From positions 1,287,501 to 1,351,500 of the forward strand of contig NC_066597.1 in the NCBI RefSeq assembly GCF_905475345.1: 64,000 nt of DNA. The letters run 5' to 3'. Positions 1-12,372 of this stretch are shown in pieces. The notes beneath the pieces were generated by a model that did no database searches, was not told where the DNA came from, and saw nothing but the letters and a program-made list of their open reading frames with translations. The position numbers and the translations under genes are program-made. Source of the DNA: Vespula vulgaris. Lineage: Eukaryota > Arthropoda > Insecta > Hymenoptera > Vespidae. Position 1 is the first letter of the stretch; each line of letters starts with the position of its first letter.

Positions 1-610
1 ACGATCCGCCGCCTGGCTACTGAAACTTTCAAACGTGAGATGTCCGACTGGCTTCTCTCGATGGGAAAGATATTTATGGGTACTTCCACAGATTGTACTA
101 CTTTAAATTGTGGGAACCGGTCAGCTCGGATCTCTTCGTCATCGTTCCGAACGATATCGAGCCTATTAAATAGATAAATCTCTTTCGAGATGTTTCCTCC
201 GAATCACAACGACCATTTTCTAAATTACCGAACTTTATAACTATAACGTTTTCGATTCGACTCTTAAGAAAAATTATTCGACCATTCTCTTCCACTCGCA
301 TTCATGGTACGATCCCCGTTCTATCGGAAATCGAATCTACATAGGAGATATTATTCTTGACGACGTCGTTATTCGGTATGCGAGAGTTCACGATGCCGCT
401 TTTGACGTAAATCGCGAGGAGCGCCAGTCACGTTTCTGCTTTATTCCGTCGTCGTCCTGTTCCTGGCAAAGGACGTGCAAACATCCGTGGATCGTCGGTA
501 ACGATATATGGTCCTTCTATGGCTAGATCAACTTTCAGTCTTTCCTATAGATAAGCACTTTGATTTCTTTTTTTTTTCCCCAACAAATTTTTCGATAAAA
601 ATTAATTTCG

Positions 611-970
611 TTCTCTGATACGCGAAAGTGTAAACGAAAAAACAATTTGATGTACAACGAACAACGTTATCGATCTGTTTCGAAGAATTCTAATACTCGA
701 CTTTGACTAAGAAAAAACATTCATTCATTGATATAATATACCATTCACATCGTAAACAGTAGACACGTTCAAACTCCTCGAAGAAATGTATCATACCTTA
801 CAAACAATACTTGTCGACTTTTTCTGATTCGCGAGAGTGTAAACAAACAAATAGTTGATGTACGAAGAATAACATCATCGATCTGTTTCCAGGTATTTTA
901 CTTGCTGACTCTGAGTAAAACAAAAGTCTTTTATTAGTATCGTAAACAGTAGAGACGTTCGTCGAAGGAA
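611..970 (+). repeat. degenerate tandem duplication, about 209 bp period
   Basis: Two copies, 611-785 and 819-970, share ordered blocks: a 'gcgaaagtgtaaac'/'gcgagagtgtaaac' block, 'gatgtac', 'atcgatctgttt', and 'atcgtaaacagtag' followed by 'acgttc'. Order and spacing are preserved, so this is an old duplication and not chance. No coding frame runs through it. Confidence 0.6.
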
Positions 971-1161
971 CGAATCGCGTTGTTGTGTAGTATTAGGTTC
1001 GTAAACATATGATACATATCGTTAAAGGCGTCAGTCAGTCTCGGCGAACGAGTCCTCGACGATCTATTCGATCGGATCCATCCGCTCGTGGACCCTTCTT
1101 CTTCGTCTTCGTCTTCGTCTTCTTCTTCTTCGTCCACCGATTGGAAAAGAAGAAAGCAAAA

Positions 1162-1565
1162 GGACACTAATTAGTGATTCCAAGAATCAAGCCCGTTTCA
1201 TCCGGACACCGGGGGATCAGCAACGTGGATCAAAACGAAGGAAAAGGAGGTAGAACTACCGAAGAGGTGCGAAAGATCGAAAGAAACGTAAGTCATTCGA
1301 GAAATTCGTTGAAGAAGTCCGATAAAGTCTCGCCGGCACGCTTCCGAACTCTCGCCATGGATAATTATACCAGGTAATTACGTTTCTAAGATAAAAACGA
1401 TCGCTCCTGTCGAAGAAAATGATCCTTTAGCGTTTCGTATATTTAATCACTTTGTATTATCTAGATCTAAGATCTTGATAAATTTGATTAATTCCATTTG
1501 AATATTATCTATATACACTTCAGGCGATTGAATTTAATGATCATCATTTGCGAATAATAATAGTA

Positions 1566-1602
<37 letters not shown>

Positions 1603-1904
1603 GTAATAATAATCGATGATGAAATATTACGAGTAGAAAAAAAAAAGAAAGAAAAAGGATAAAAAAAACACATGCCGACATTTACAAATTGACTTTCGAT
1701 ACGTCGCATCGAAATCTTTCGAGCAATAATTCGAATCGAAATAAATGTAAGAGAAATCTTCGGCAGAAGCGTCGCATCCGTCTCGAGAGCTTACCCTATG
1801 AAGGATTCGGTGTTGTCGTTCCTAGCGTGGACACCAATTTTAAGGCTCCGAACGAGCGGCATGGAAATAAAACAAGGTGGACACTAATTAGCGATTCCAA
1901 GAAC
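1162..1904 (+). repeat. near-identical 26-mer pair 717 bp apart
   Basis: The block 1162-1187 (ggacactaattag, then gattccaagaa) recurs at 1879-1904 with 24 of 26 bases identical. Its 5' neighbour (tggaaa, A-rich) is also similar. It is not a simple repeat. Confidence 0.5.
1555..1614 (+). repeat. (AAT)n microsatellite
   Basis: An uninterrupted TAA/AAT triplet run with a few TAG interruptions. Confidence 0.85.
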
Positions 1905-1932
1905 CGAGAACACGAACCGTACTACACAGGCA

Positions 1933-1935
<3 letters not shown>

Positions 1936-1982
<47 letters not shown>
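1936..1982 (+). repeat. (CT)n microsatellite
   Basis: A perfect CT dinucleotide run of more than 20 units, followed by an imperfect pyrimidine-rich tail to about 2015. Confidence 0.9.
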
Positions 1983-1986
<4 letters not shown>

Positions 1987-3260
1987 ATCCCTCTCTTTCT
2001 CTCTCCCTCTCCTCTCTATCCCCGGTTCCGTGGGCCTATAATACGCCGCGTGTTGTTGGATACAGCTGGTTGGAGGATGAGAGGTATAAGATGCATCGAG
2101 AGGACAAAAGGTCGAGACGAAGAGGGGAAGAGAAAAAATCCGAAACATTCGAACCAGCTACGAGTGTCAACTCACGGAATGCATTACCCTTGACCCTTTC
2201 CCTACCCTCCTACCTTTCTGGTCCTAACCTGTCATCGTAAGAATTTTTATCCTGAATTCTTAATCCTCCATTGTTCAAACTCTCTTACGCTCTTTTCTTC
2301 TTTCTTTCTTTTTTATATCTATAATTTTTGTTCCTTTTTCTTTTTTTCTTTTTCCTTCTTCCTTTTCTTTCTTTCAATATATCCGATCAGAAATTTGTTC
2401 ATAATCGTGCGAGTTAAAAAATAAGTCGAACTCGTGTTTAATGAATCGTCAGCGGTTATACTTATAATTAGGTATATCTGATAAATCGTTAATTCATCGG
2501 CAGGTTAGCTTTTCGCAAGGACATTCGTAACAAACCTACGAAAAGCGTCAATCATCAATCTCCCAACGTCGATCGAGACAGCGCGTGCTTCGATCGGTTC
2601 GAAAATAATTTGAGAGGGCGCGTAATAACACATCAATGCGTGTTAACAGACGTAAGCCGTGTATGTGTGTGTGCGTACTCGTATTATAGAAGGAAGGACG
2701 TGATCAGAGGAATTGTGCCTCGACGCGAGGCGAATCGAAATTCCATTGTGAACTCGTCGATCTAATCGAACTGTCACATAAGGTACCTATCGAATTTAAC
2801 GACGGCTCGATGATGTACCCAGCTGCTTTTTGACATCCACGACGCATTTTAAAATTATTCGCTTCGTGAGAACCGTACGATCCTGTTAATCCCGATACTT
2901 TCTAATTTAGAGATGATTAAGAATCACACGTGAAAGATTGTTCGTCGACATACAACAAGCTCATAGATTTTCTATTTCTCTGTAAATGTAAATTAAAAAT
3001 CTTAATACTCTCTAATATCGCCAATTATAACGAAAAATATAACGATTCGTAATACGTTAAAAAGCTAAATCAAAATCACATCGTCAGATTAGATTAGTTA
3101 TCACGAAATATTTATCACGATTCCAAGAACAAATCGTAATCTCGAGTTACTACCAGATATTTTTTGTCAGCCTTTTTAAAATCCAAAAAACATGTCCGCG
3201 GATAAGAAATCGATTCGAAACGGTCGACTTAATTAAGTACGAACGAAAGAATGCCGATAT

Positions 3261-3279
3261 AGTGGGCTCTCAGCCCACT
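3261..3279 (+). other. perfect 8-bp inverted repeat with 3-nt loop
   Basis: AGTGGGCT, CTC, AGCCCACT: a GC-rich perfect hairpin in AT-rich surroundings. There is no U-run after it and no gene beside it, so its role is unknown. Confidence 0.5.
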
Positions 3280-3641
3280 TTGGGAAAGCTACTCTAATCG
3301 TGAAAGGAAGAGAACCGCGTGAATTCTTTCGGGTAATAGTGTTATCGGACGCAGTTCGTGTAAGACACGATGTGTTTCTGATACTACGACCATGCTACCT
3401 GAGCTGGGACCGCAAAAGGGAAGTCCTCGACGAGTCCTCTGAACAACGAGGAAGGACCAATCAGAAGCGTAGGCGGAACTTTCTTTCGATCGAATACAAC
3501 AATTTCCTCCTATTTACGCCTATAATTTTTTTGTCAAATGAATGAAATTAAATCTCTAATATATCTAATCGAAAGTCCGATCTTATCGAGATCAAAATAA
3601 ACACTCGAATAATATTTTAATACAGTGCATGAACATAAATC

Positions 3642-3644
<3 letters not shown>

Positions 3645-3690
<46 letters not shown>
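3645..3690 (+). repeat. (TA)n microsatellite
   Basis: A perfect AT/TA dinucleotide run of more than 20 units. Confidence 0.9.
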
Positions 3691-3697
<7 letters not shown>

Positions 3698-4138
3698 TAT
3701 ATGTAGTTGAGAGAATATATTGAACAAAAGTATAATTAGAAACATAAACCTAACACCACGTACAGGTGTGTTATTAACTTTAGCGATAAAATTTATAACA
3801 AACTCGATACTATCTCTCTGTCTCTTTCTCTTTCTCGTTAGTTATAGATGGTGAAAATAAATTATTAACAACGTTAAGAGATGAATCGCGATTAGTCGTA
3901 TGGTGATAATAAAGTTGCACTCTCGAAGGGTGCTCTCGTGTAATCGAATAATAGTATACGAGTGTACGCTTACTCCTAAACGATCTTTCTCCTCCTCCTG
4001 TTCCTCCTCCTTCTCCACTTCTTCCTCCTTTTACTCGAGCCGGAACGCAGCGCACTAAATTCGACATAAAAAAAGAACATGGCGGAACTATCGAACTGTA
4101 GAGGATGTTGGAGAGCGAGGGCGAAGTCCGGCTAACCA

Positions 4139-4155
4139 CAACGACGACGACGACA

Positions 4156-4196
<41 letters not shown>
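4139..4196 (+). repeat. (ACG)n microsatellite
   Basis: About 19 ACG/GAC triplets with two ACA interruptions. Confidence 0.85.
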
Positions 4197-5713
4197 CGTT
4201 TCATTTAATTAAGACTTGTTTTTATTTCTGGTAAACTCGTTCGGGTATTTTAGGAAGCACCCGAAAGCGAAGGCTTACCTCGGTCGAACTCGCTTGGATT
4301 AATTTATTGGCTTGCCGAATGCCAACAGGGAATTGTTTCCCTCTATACGCGAGCCGACTTTTTCATCGCGAAAACAAAAACTTTTCTGGATAAAGGAACC
4401 GTTATCTATCTCTTTTCCTTTTTACCTTTGTGTTTTTAACGATAAGGAATAAAGGACATACATACCTATTTCCCGTTCAACGACTCGTATCAAAAAAGAG
4501 CTAAACACGGTACACGTTATTGAGACCTGATGTGAGATAAGAACACACACATTTACGATCTTCAAATACCGATAACACTTTCTGGACGATTCAACAATCG
4601 CATCGAACAATTTCATCACCGTCGTAGGCCCGATCAATCGCCAATAGTGTCTCATATATCCCTCATCAAGTGCTTACCCCGCGAATATTTTCTTTCGAGG
4701 TTGAATTGATTCGATTAAAAATCGATGAATATTTATCCTTATAAATGTTATATTAAATGTTGCTCTAGAAGTTAAATAAAGTAATTATAATTTATTTCGA
4801 TGATCTCTTACGTTCCTCACGGTCAACTTTACCATCATTTTTGTCGCCAGTGGAATAAAAAGAGAAAGGAGAGAAAGGAAAAATAAAGTGTAGAAAAAAG
4901 AAAAAAGGTAGAGGAAAAAAGATGGATAACGTGCGAACGATGGGTAAAAGAAAGGAGAGAGAGAAAGAAAAAGAGAGAGAGAGGAGAAGGGAGTCTCGCG
5001 GGAGGGTAGCATCCCAAGTCCGCCTGATTCTGGGAAACGTGTCCTGCCAGCTTGTTAGGTGTCCCCAACGGTCCTTTAATATATGACTGGCACTCTACCC
5101 TTCTTCAAGAAGGAGGATGAGGATGAGGATGAGGATGAGAACTAGGACCACTGGATCCAGTTAGAATGGTGTTGGTTTTACTTGTGTTTTTCGTAGGTTC
5201 AATCCATTATTGTCGTCGTTTCTTTTCTTTTCCTTTCTTTTTAGAGTAATATAAAATTATCAGAACACTTTTCTTTCTTTCTATCTTTTTTTAACAATTT
5301 CAAAATTTTCTTATACTAATCACGATATGAGAAATGGAAGTATCACTCGACGAACATTTTCATACTTAGATCGTAATTTTAGATATTTTCTAATACTAAT
5401 CTAGATAAGGACTAAAGTATCACTGATGATTTAGACAATTATAAGAAGCTATGATGCAAAAACGAGAAAGAGAAAGAGAGAGAGAGAGAGAAAGATAGAG
5501 AAAGAAGAAACGAGAAATCTCAATGGGGTCTTAGGCTTTGATGCTAAAGCCACGGGCTAGTTACCGAAGAAAGAAAGAAAAAAATATAAAAGAGAGAGAG
5601 AACGATCGATCGATCATCGGGTGGAATCAATCGACTGTAAGAGAGAAAGCGAGATACACATACGATCCTGACGATATCTAGTCATAACACCATTGTTTCA
5701 ATGACCTGCTGCT

Positions 5714-5735
5714 CCGCCCAGTAGGTGGCACCACC
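5714..5735 (+). promoter_or_regulatory. CTCF-like motif (candidate)
   Basis: CCCAGTAGGTGGCACC resembles the CTCF core (CCASYAGRKGGC). This is a motif match only. A second similar site is at 10146-10160. Confidence 0.25.
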
Positions 5736-5941
5736 CTTCACATATTAATGAGCCAACCAGTTTCGAAGATCATCAAGGCTTACCAGAAAAGATGAGGTGT
5801 TGAGAAGGCCGGACCTTTTAACGTCTCTCGCGCGCCGCTCTTATCTCGCACGAAGGCCCACGTGCATTTGCATGAAACGCGCATTAGCGCGAGAAAGAGA
5901 GACCGATTATTCACGGGTACCTACGTTTACATCCTTCCTTA

Positions 5942-5973
<32 letters not shown>

Positions 5974-6954
5974 TTCTCACTCTCTCTTTCCGTCTCTATC
6001 TCTCTCGCCCATATTTTTTATTTTCTTCTAAACGTGTTATTTTCTATATGCCTCTTTAAATGAAATTATTTATATTACGTTGGCCCCTTATTCATTATTC
6101 GATGCAAAACTAACTCGAAAGGTTTCCATTATTGCACGTTCGTTAATTTCCTATTCATGATTTTCTTAAGGTACAGAGAGGAACAGTAACTGTCGAGATA
6201 CTTAAGTGTCTCTCTTTAAAAGAGAAGAATAATGATCGAGTGTTCATATATTGTAAATAGTATGAAAGTCCGATAGGAGTATGATAGGATATATGTGTTT
6301 GAAGTTTGTATAAGTGTAATGACAAACGATAGCATATTCTTGCTTATGAAACGTCACGATGAATATTTTACCATTACATAAAACGAAACGAGAATACCTA
6401 TCTAGTAGTAATTGTTTACTCGTAAAATAATACATTTGAATAATCGAGAAATACGATAGTAAGCCATTAAATTTGCTGTTACCATTGGTTATTGAAGAAA
6501 ACCAATATATAGCCACCATTGCATACCTATGTGTATATAGATATTCTAAATAGAAAATTCAATAACGATATTAAACAAGACCATTCACAGTTGAGTAGAA
6601 AAGGAAAAAGAAAAAACGAACATAAAGAGAAAAAAAATCAAAATGGATTACGAATCAAATGCAAACTGGGCACACACATATATATACACATACACACATA
6701 CGTATTTATACAGAGATAGTAGGTACGTATAAGTACGTACGTAAGTACGTACGTGCATACATACATATATTATACGTGTTAAAGAAACGTGAGATTTCAT
6801 TGGGATGTCGCAACTCTTTTATTCGTCCTTCTCGAGCGATCATCGAGACGATATATCGATAGTCGAAGTGTGAATGAGGCGCTAACGACCGGTGATTACC
6901 AAAGTGCGTACACGTTCCGTGCACCGTTCATATTGCGTCCGTGTGTACAAGAAG

Positions 6955-7106
6955 GTAAAGAAAAAGAAGAAGAAGAAGAAGAAGAGAAAGAGGAAGGAGA
7001 AGAAAAAGAAGGATAAGGAGAAGAATAAGAATAAGAATAAGAAGAGAAGAGAAGAGAAGAGAAGAGAAGAGAAGAGAAGAGAAGAAAAGAGAAGGAAAAG
7101 GAGAGA
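6955..7106 (+). repeat. polypurine tract with (AAG)n, (AATAAG)n and (AGAAG)n
   Basis: About 150 bases almost entirely A and G on this strand. It changes from GAA triplets to AATAAG hexamers and then about ten AGAAG pentamers. Frames through it give Lys/Glu-rich or Ser/Phe-rich peptides that are composition artefacts. Confidence 0.85.
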
Positions 7107-7451
7107 CGCGAGCACCGAATAATCAGGCTCGTGTAGCCGAGGATGTCCATCAATCGTTGGCCCTTTCCTTAAGGACAGGACCTCCCGCGACGTTTCTCAT
7201 CTTCTCACCGCTCGACGTGGGGCGTCCTCGGCGCGCGTTAAACGTGCTTCCTAACTGCCGTTCCACGATCGAAAGATCAACGTGGATCATCCGGTATCTC
7301 ATGATACTCCATTTCTCTCTATCTTTCTCTTTTTCTCTCTATATTTGTGTGTGTGTGTGTGTGTGTGCGTACATTTTTATCGGAAAAGAAAAAAAACGAA
7401 ACATCTACGAACATTCGAGCTTTCGTCGAAACAATTTTTCTTTGTTTTCAA

Positions 7452-7975
7452 TTTATCGACTCGTAGATTTGCTCTGCAAATAATTACATACGCCAGGCAA
7501 TCGAAAGGATTCTAATATAGTGTTTCGAAAGATAAATTAAATTCATTGCGATATCACATGATCTTGAAAAATGTTGGACAAATTTATCCATTCGTGGATA
7601 TGCAAATAGCTGCGCAATAGAAAAGATTCTAATAAGTATTTAGAAATAAATTAGAATTAATTAAATTCATTCCTATATCGCGTTATCGTTCGACATATTT
7701 GAGAGAACGTTTGTTTTATTCCAACGAAACGCTTTCGTTCCAATTTTTTGGTAACTAAGATCTATGACGTTCAAAATGTAGTAGGAATTTATTCGTTCGT
7801 GGATATGCAAATAGCTATGCAATCGAAAATATTCTAATAGTATTTGGAGATAAATTAGAATGAATTAAATTCATTCCTATATATAATATCATTGTTTAAA
7901 ATATTTCATTGATCAGAAATATTTGTCTCGATCAAACTGTTGAAGGGAAGATCTATAACGTTCGAAACGTAACGC
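7452..7975 (+). repeat. degenerate tandem repeat, about three copies
   Basis: Units at about 7452-7580, 7582-7786 and 7787-7975 share 'ttcgtggatatgcaaatagct', 'gcaatcgaaa.gattctaata', 'ataaattagaat.aattaaattcattcctat' and 'agatctat.acgttc.aaa'. The first unit is shortened and diverged. The period is about 130-205 bp. No protein is encoded. Confidence 0.65.
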
Positions 7976-8500
7976 ATATCTCGGAAAAAAAAAACAAAAA
8001 AAAAAGAAAATAAAAATAAACAAAAAGAATAGAAATAAAAAAAAAGGAATTCTATCGGAGGTAGAAACCAATCAAAAAAATTTTTTTTGGAGGAATGATT
8101 TATACCACGTCAAAATTTGATCGAAGACAATTGTAAAAGTGAAATTACATCGGTCGATAAATCGAGTAGGAGTGTAATACCAAGTACCGAAAGACAATGG
8201 ACACTTACGGGACGAGAATGCGATAACTTTATATAGAGGATGGGGTTGAAGCGGAAGGAGAGTTAAACAGAGTGAGTGAGTGAGCGAGCGAGCGAGCGAG
8301 TGAATAAGAGAGAAAAGGAAGAACAGAGAGTAAGAGAAAGAGAGGGGAGGCGTGGAAGATCACGACTCACCCATACAAAATCACGAAGACGAGTATATAT
8401 GGACTGGTAATCAAAGCCATAAATCCGAGGCGTAAGCAAGCTCCTTTCCGATAGAGATTCACCGTTCGATGCTTCTTTATCTCTTTCGCGCTGCTCTCTG

Positions 8501-8501
<1 letters not shown>

Positions 8502-8542
<41 letters not shown>
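8502..8542 (+). repeat. (TA)n microsatellite
   Basis: A perfect TA run of about 20 units. Confidence 0.9.
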
Positions 8543-8546
<4 letters not shown>

Positions 8547-9001
8547 GTGTGTATATGTATATAGTTACCGATCTCCGATTTTCCAGGATGTATCTCTCGC
8601 GTCTGTTGGCACTAAACGATCGATTACATCCACTACGATCGCTAATTATCGCCACGGTGAGATATAACGATCGTCGAGGGCGTCTATCGCGATGTAACCA
8701 CGAAGAGTACCTTCTTTAAATCGTTCGATCGATTCTCGGTTCTCTTCTTATTCTCCTCTTTAGAAATTTCGATCCGCCCCCCAGCTGAAATAACGAATCT
8801 GACTGCAAAGAGAAAGAGAGAAAGAGAGAGAGAGAGAGAAAGTTGTTCCGTGCGAATAAATCGTTTCATTTCTGATTGTCTACTTTTATTTTTATTTATT
8901 AAAGAACTAATCGGTCGTACCAATACAATGGTCATGTTTCAAAAGTGATTATCTTTGCTTTGATATCTTTGAAAACATCATTTACACTATAATTAAAGAC
9001 A

Positions 9002-9040
9002 TACATATACATATACATATACATACATGCATACATACAT

Positions 9041-9078
<38 letters not shown>
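9002..9078 (+). repeat. compound (ACATAT)n / (ACAT)n / (CA)n / (TA)n repeat
   Basis: Successive hexamer, tetramer and dinucleotide runs of A, C and T, ending in a TA run. Confidence 0.8.
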
Positions 9079-9082
<4 letters not shown>

Positions 9083-9506
9083 CGCAATAATATAGATAAA
9101 TACGGGATAAACTCTATGACGAAAAAATTGAATATGAATATAAAAAAATACGGAACAATTACATCTTCCTCATTCTCACGATCATCGAGAGAAAAGATCA
9201 AAGCTTCGTTGAAGCTTCGTAAGAACACGGAGCACCTCGGGCGTAGAGGGCGAGAAATCGTCGAAGGTTCCTCCGCCGGCTGCTCGATCGAGCGAGGCAC
9301 GAGGATAAAGAAAAAAAGAATAGAAAGAATAAAGCGAATAAGAATAACAATAACAATAAAAATAAGAAGAAAAAGAAGAAGAAGAAGAAAAGCATCGGCG
9401 CTATATCGACGGTAGGCCCGTGCATCGCGTTCTTTGGGCCGGCGCAGCAGCCAGCCGTAGCGTTCCGCATCGTTGCGAGCGCATCGAGGCCAAGGAGGGC
9501 TCAACC

Positions 9507-9553
9507 CTCCTCCTCCTCCTCCTCCTCCTCCTCCTCCTCCTCCTCCTCCTCCT
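9507..9553 (+). repeat. (CCT)n microsatellite
   Basis: About 15 perfect CCT triplets followed by an imperfect pyrimidine tract to about 9640. Confidence 0.85.
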
Positions 9554-9960
9554 TCTCTTCTGCCTCCACCACCTCCTCCTCTTTCTCCTCATCCTCCTTC
9601 TCTTCCTTCACCTCTTCTCTACTCTTCTCTACGTCCCTTCTTACAGCCTTTCGTTCTCTCCGTGCTTCGGCCACGCGGAATGGGCGTGGTGATGCACGAG
9701 CGGCTATCGAAACGCTCTATCGCTAATAAATCTGTACCTCAACTAGAATCTGCCTGAGGCTTACTACTTTGCGTCAATGTAACCCTTTCGTCTCGCTATC
9801 CGAATCCAACTTCGAAGTTCTTCGTTTATATTATGAATTGTTACACGATCGAGATCGATCAAATCGAACCTGCCTATCTTATTTTCAACGATATCAACAA
9901 TGTTCTTTTTATCGTAACAATGTAATAATTTATTATATACGAAATAAATCGCCTTCGTTA

Positions 9961-9988
9961 TTTTTTTTTTTTTTTTTTTTTTTTTTTT
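9961..9988 (+). repeat. poly-T run of 28
   Basis: A homopolymer T run. It could be the tail of a decayed minus-strand retroposed insertion or a simple slippage product. Confidence 0.8.
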
Positions 9989-10145
9989 CAAATAGAATTC
10001 GTAGGGTTCGGTTTAAAGGGATTGTGTACTTGAGATCGATCGATTTAAATCATTTCTATTCTGCTCTTTTTTTTCTCCTGCCTTTTCTTCTTTCCTCTAT
10101 TTCTTTTTTTCTTTTTTCAAGACGGTAAAAACTTTACTAGCGATA

Positions 10146-10160
10146 CCACCTGGTGGCAGG
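10146..10160 (+). promoter_or_regulatory. CTCF-like / palindromic E-box motif (candidate)
   Basis: CCACCTGGTGGCAGG contains a perfect 10-bp palindrome around CACCTG and resembles the CTCF core. Motif match only. Confidence 0.25.
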
Positions 10161-11430
10161 ATTTAAAAACTCCCCTCGGTTTTTACCGACCGCGAGGTTG
10201 ATAAAACAGTTTCAGCGCGCTTATTTCAAATATTCATATTAATATAAAAATATAATCGCGAAGTATACTTTGATTCGTTATATTCGATGCAGTCTAATTT
10301 TCTTTAGAGCAACTATTTTTTAATTAATCATCGTACGAAGTTATCGATCTACGAAACGATCACTAGCTATGTATTACAGAGTAGATATTTTTTGTAGAAA
10401 TATTGATAGATATAAAAATGACAGTAGTTGCCTGCAGGAACGTCGAAGAAGAAGCAGAGGAAGCAGAAGAAGCAGAAGAGAACACGATGGAGTACGCATC
10501 CGGCTCGAGCCAATAAATTTTTCACATGACCTGTACCAATAATGCGAGATAGCGGGAGTAAAAGAGAGGCATCGACGCGATCCTGAAACAACTATACTTA
10601 TCGAAGATCGTGCCTCGCAGGCTCCGAAGGAGGAAGGCGCGCGTTTTCAGTCTCGCTTCTGTAATTACGATCTTCCTCGTGGTACACACGCGGAACGCGA
10701 GCGTGCGCGTGAGCACATACTGGCCTCCCTTATTCCGCTTTTACTTTCGTATATTATTTTATCAGCGTATTTCGTAAAAAAAAGAAGAAAACAAATTTCC
10801 CGTAAGATCCATGCCAAAAATATTTACGAATAATAGGTAGACACATGAGAAAACTTCTTTTTTTTTCCCCCTTCAACGCTCTCGTACGAGATTAAAAGCG
10901 TGATTATTTTTCTTCTCTTTTCTTACTTTTATTTCTTTGTACATTACAAAATTTATAATACCGATACATACGATCGACAGAAAAGATAATATTCGTTATA
11001 ATTATCGTAATCACTCTCGCGTAACGATAATAATTATTCATCTCGCGGACGAATCTTTTGCCTCTTGAACTATCATACGTTAAGAGAAATCAATTTTATT
11101 TCGAGTATCGATCACGACGTGGTGTTTCAACAAAAGAAAAAAAAAGAAAAGAAAGAAAGAAAGAAAGAAAGAATGAAAAAAGAGAGAGAGAGAGAGAAAA
11201 AAAATTCGCGAATGAAACACGCGACCTAGAGGCTCTTCTCGTCCACCCCTTGTCCTCCTTTCACGCGCTCTATGTAAAGGGGGTAGTGCGGTGCTCGAGG
11301 CAGTCCATACCGACTGGCAACATAACGTCGATCGTGATAAAAGCATCGGACAATAATAAACAATGCGTGAAACGACAAGTACAGTCCGTAGGTATGGCGG
11401 CCGTGGCAAGGCATTTCGCGAGAGATGCTA

Positions 11431-11566
11431 TCGTTCGTTCGTTCGTTCGTTCGTTCGTTCGTTCGTTCGTACGTTCATACGTACGCTCATACGTACGTAC
11501 GTATGTACCTACGTACGTTCGTTCGTTCGTTCGTACGTACGTACGTACGTACGTACGTTCGTTCGC
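11431..11566 (+). repeat. compound tetranucleotide repeat (CGTT)n and (CGTA)n
   Basis: About eight CGTT units, degenerate GTAC/ATAC units, four CGTT, about seven self-complementary CGTA units, then CGTT again. All frames are open because the period-4 repeat reads as Arg-Ser-Phe-Val or Arg-Thr-Tyr-Val in every frame. It is not a gene. Confidence 0.9.
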
Positions 11567-12372
11567 GGACTCTGTGGCGGTAGCAGCAACACCGGAGCGC
11601 AATCAATCATTCGAACCGGATAAAATATAAAATACGGTGCCACGGCCCCGATGTGTTTGCCGTTTTATTTATTTGCACGGTCATGCAAGCTACGCGGAAT
11701 TAACGTATTTTTTGCACGCGACCACCAGGATACGAGCGAGCGCGCCTCCGAGCTTTATTATCGTCGCGAACATTACGCGAGAAATACGAACGATGAATTT
11801 AATGCATTGCGAGGAGGGAGGGAGGGGGGACCACGCGGCAGAGTAAAAAGGAGAGAAGTAAGTAGGTGGAACGACGAAGTGGGGATTGGCTAAGAGAAGT
11901 TCGCAAACGATCGAGATAAAATATAAGTTGCTTCTAAATTCCTAGAGAAGTATGTAATACACGTAAGTTATCTACTAGTGCTATAGTTTTAAAATGTATA
12001 CAACAATGATACGGTATCGTATATCGTTGATATATTAAGTTTATCGAACGTATATTATATTCGAAAGTGATCTAGAGACAATTGAACAAGTTAACGTGAA
12101 TCGAATCTCGATCGAGACAACGATGCGTTCGTGTTTATCCTCTTCTCACTTTCTTTTTGATACGTAAAGAAAGATCTCTAGTAATTCCTCCCCCTCCATC
12201 AATCGAGTTCGTAAAGTAGCCACCGAAAAGTCGAGACCGTGATGGATGGTACGCAGGTTCGTATCTTGTATCGCGGTATCGAGTCGACCGCTTGTGCTTA
12301 TTAAACTGTTCGGTATTTCTCGTCGACGTGTAACAAGGCAGGGTTGCTTGCTTGGATGCGCGAGGAAGATGA

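Noticed and set aside
1689..2240. 183-codon frame spanning the (CT)n run
   Set aside because: Open only because of a Ser-Leu-coding repeat; no homology pattern and no splice support.
5531..5570. Short hairpin GGCTTT...AAAGCC as a possible small RNA
   Set aside because: Only a 6-bp stem with a 6-base loop; too short to support a small RNA call.
9420..9757. Overlapping plus-strand frames with poly-Leu and poly-Pro runs
   Set aside because: They are three-frame readings of the (CCT)n repeat with no domain, splice partner or conserved flank.
11058..11630. 190-codon frame with Arg-Ser-Phe-Val repeats
   Set aside because: The tetranucleotide array keeps all frames open on both strands, and the rest of the frame is A-rich low complexity.
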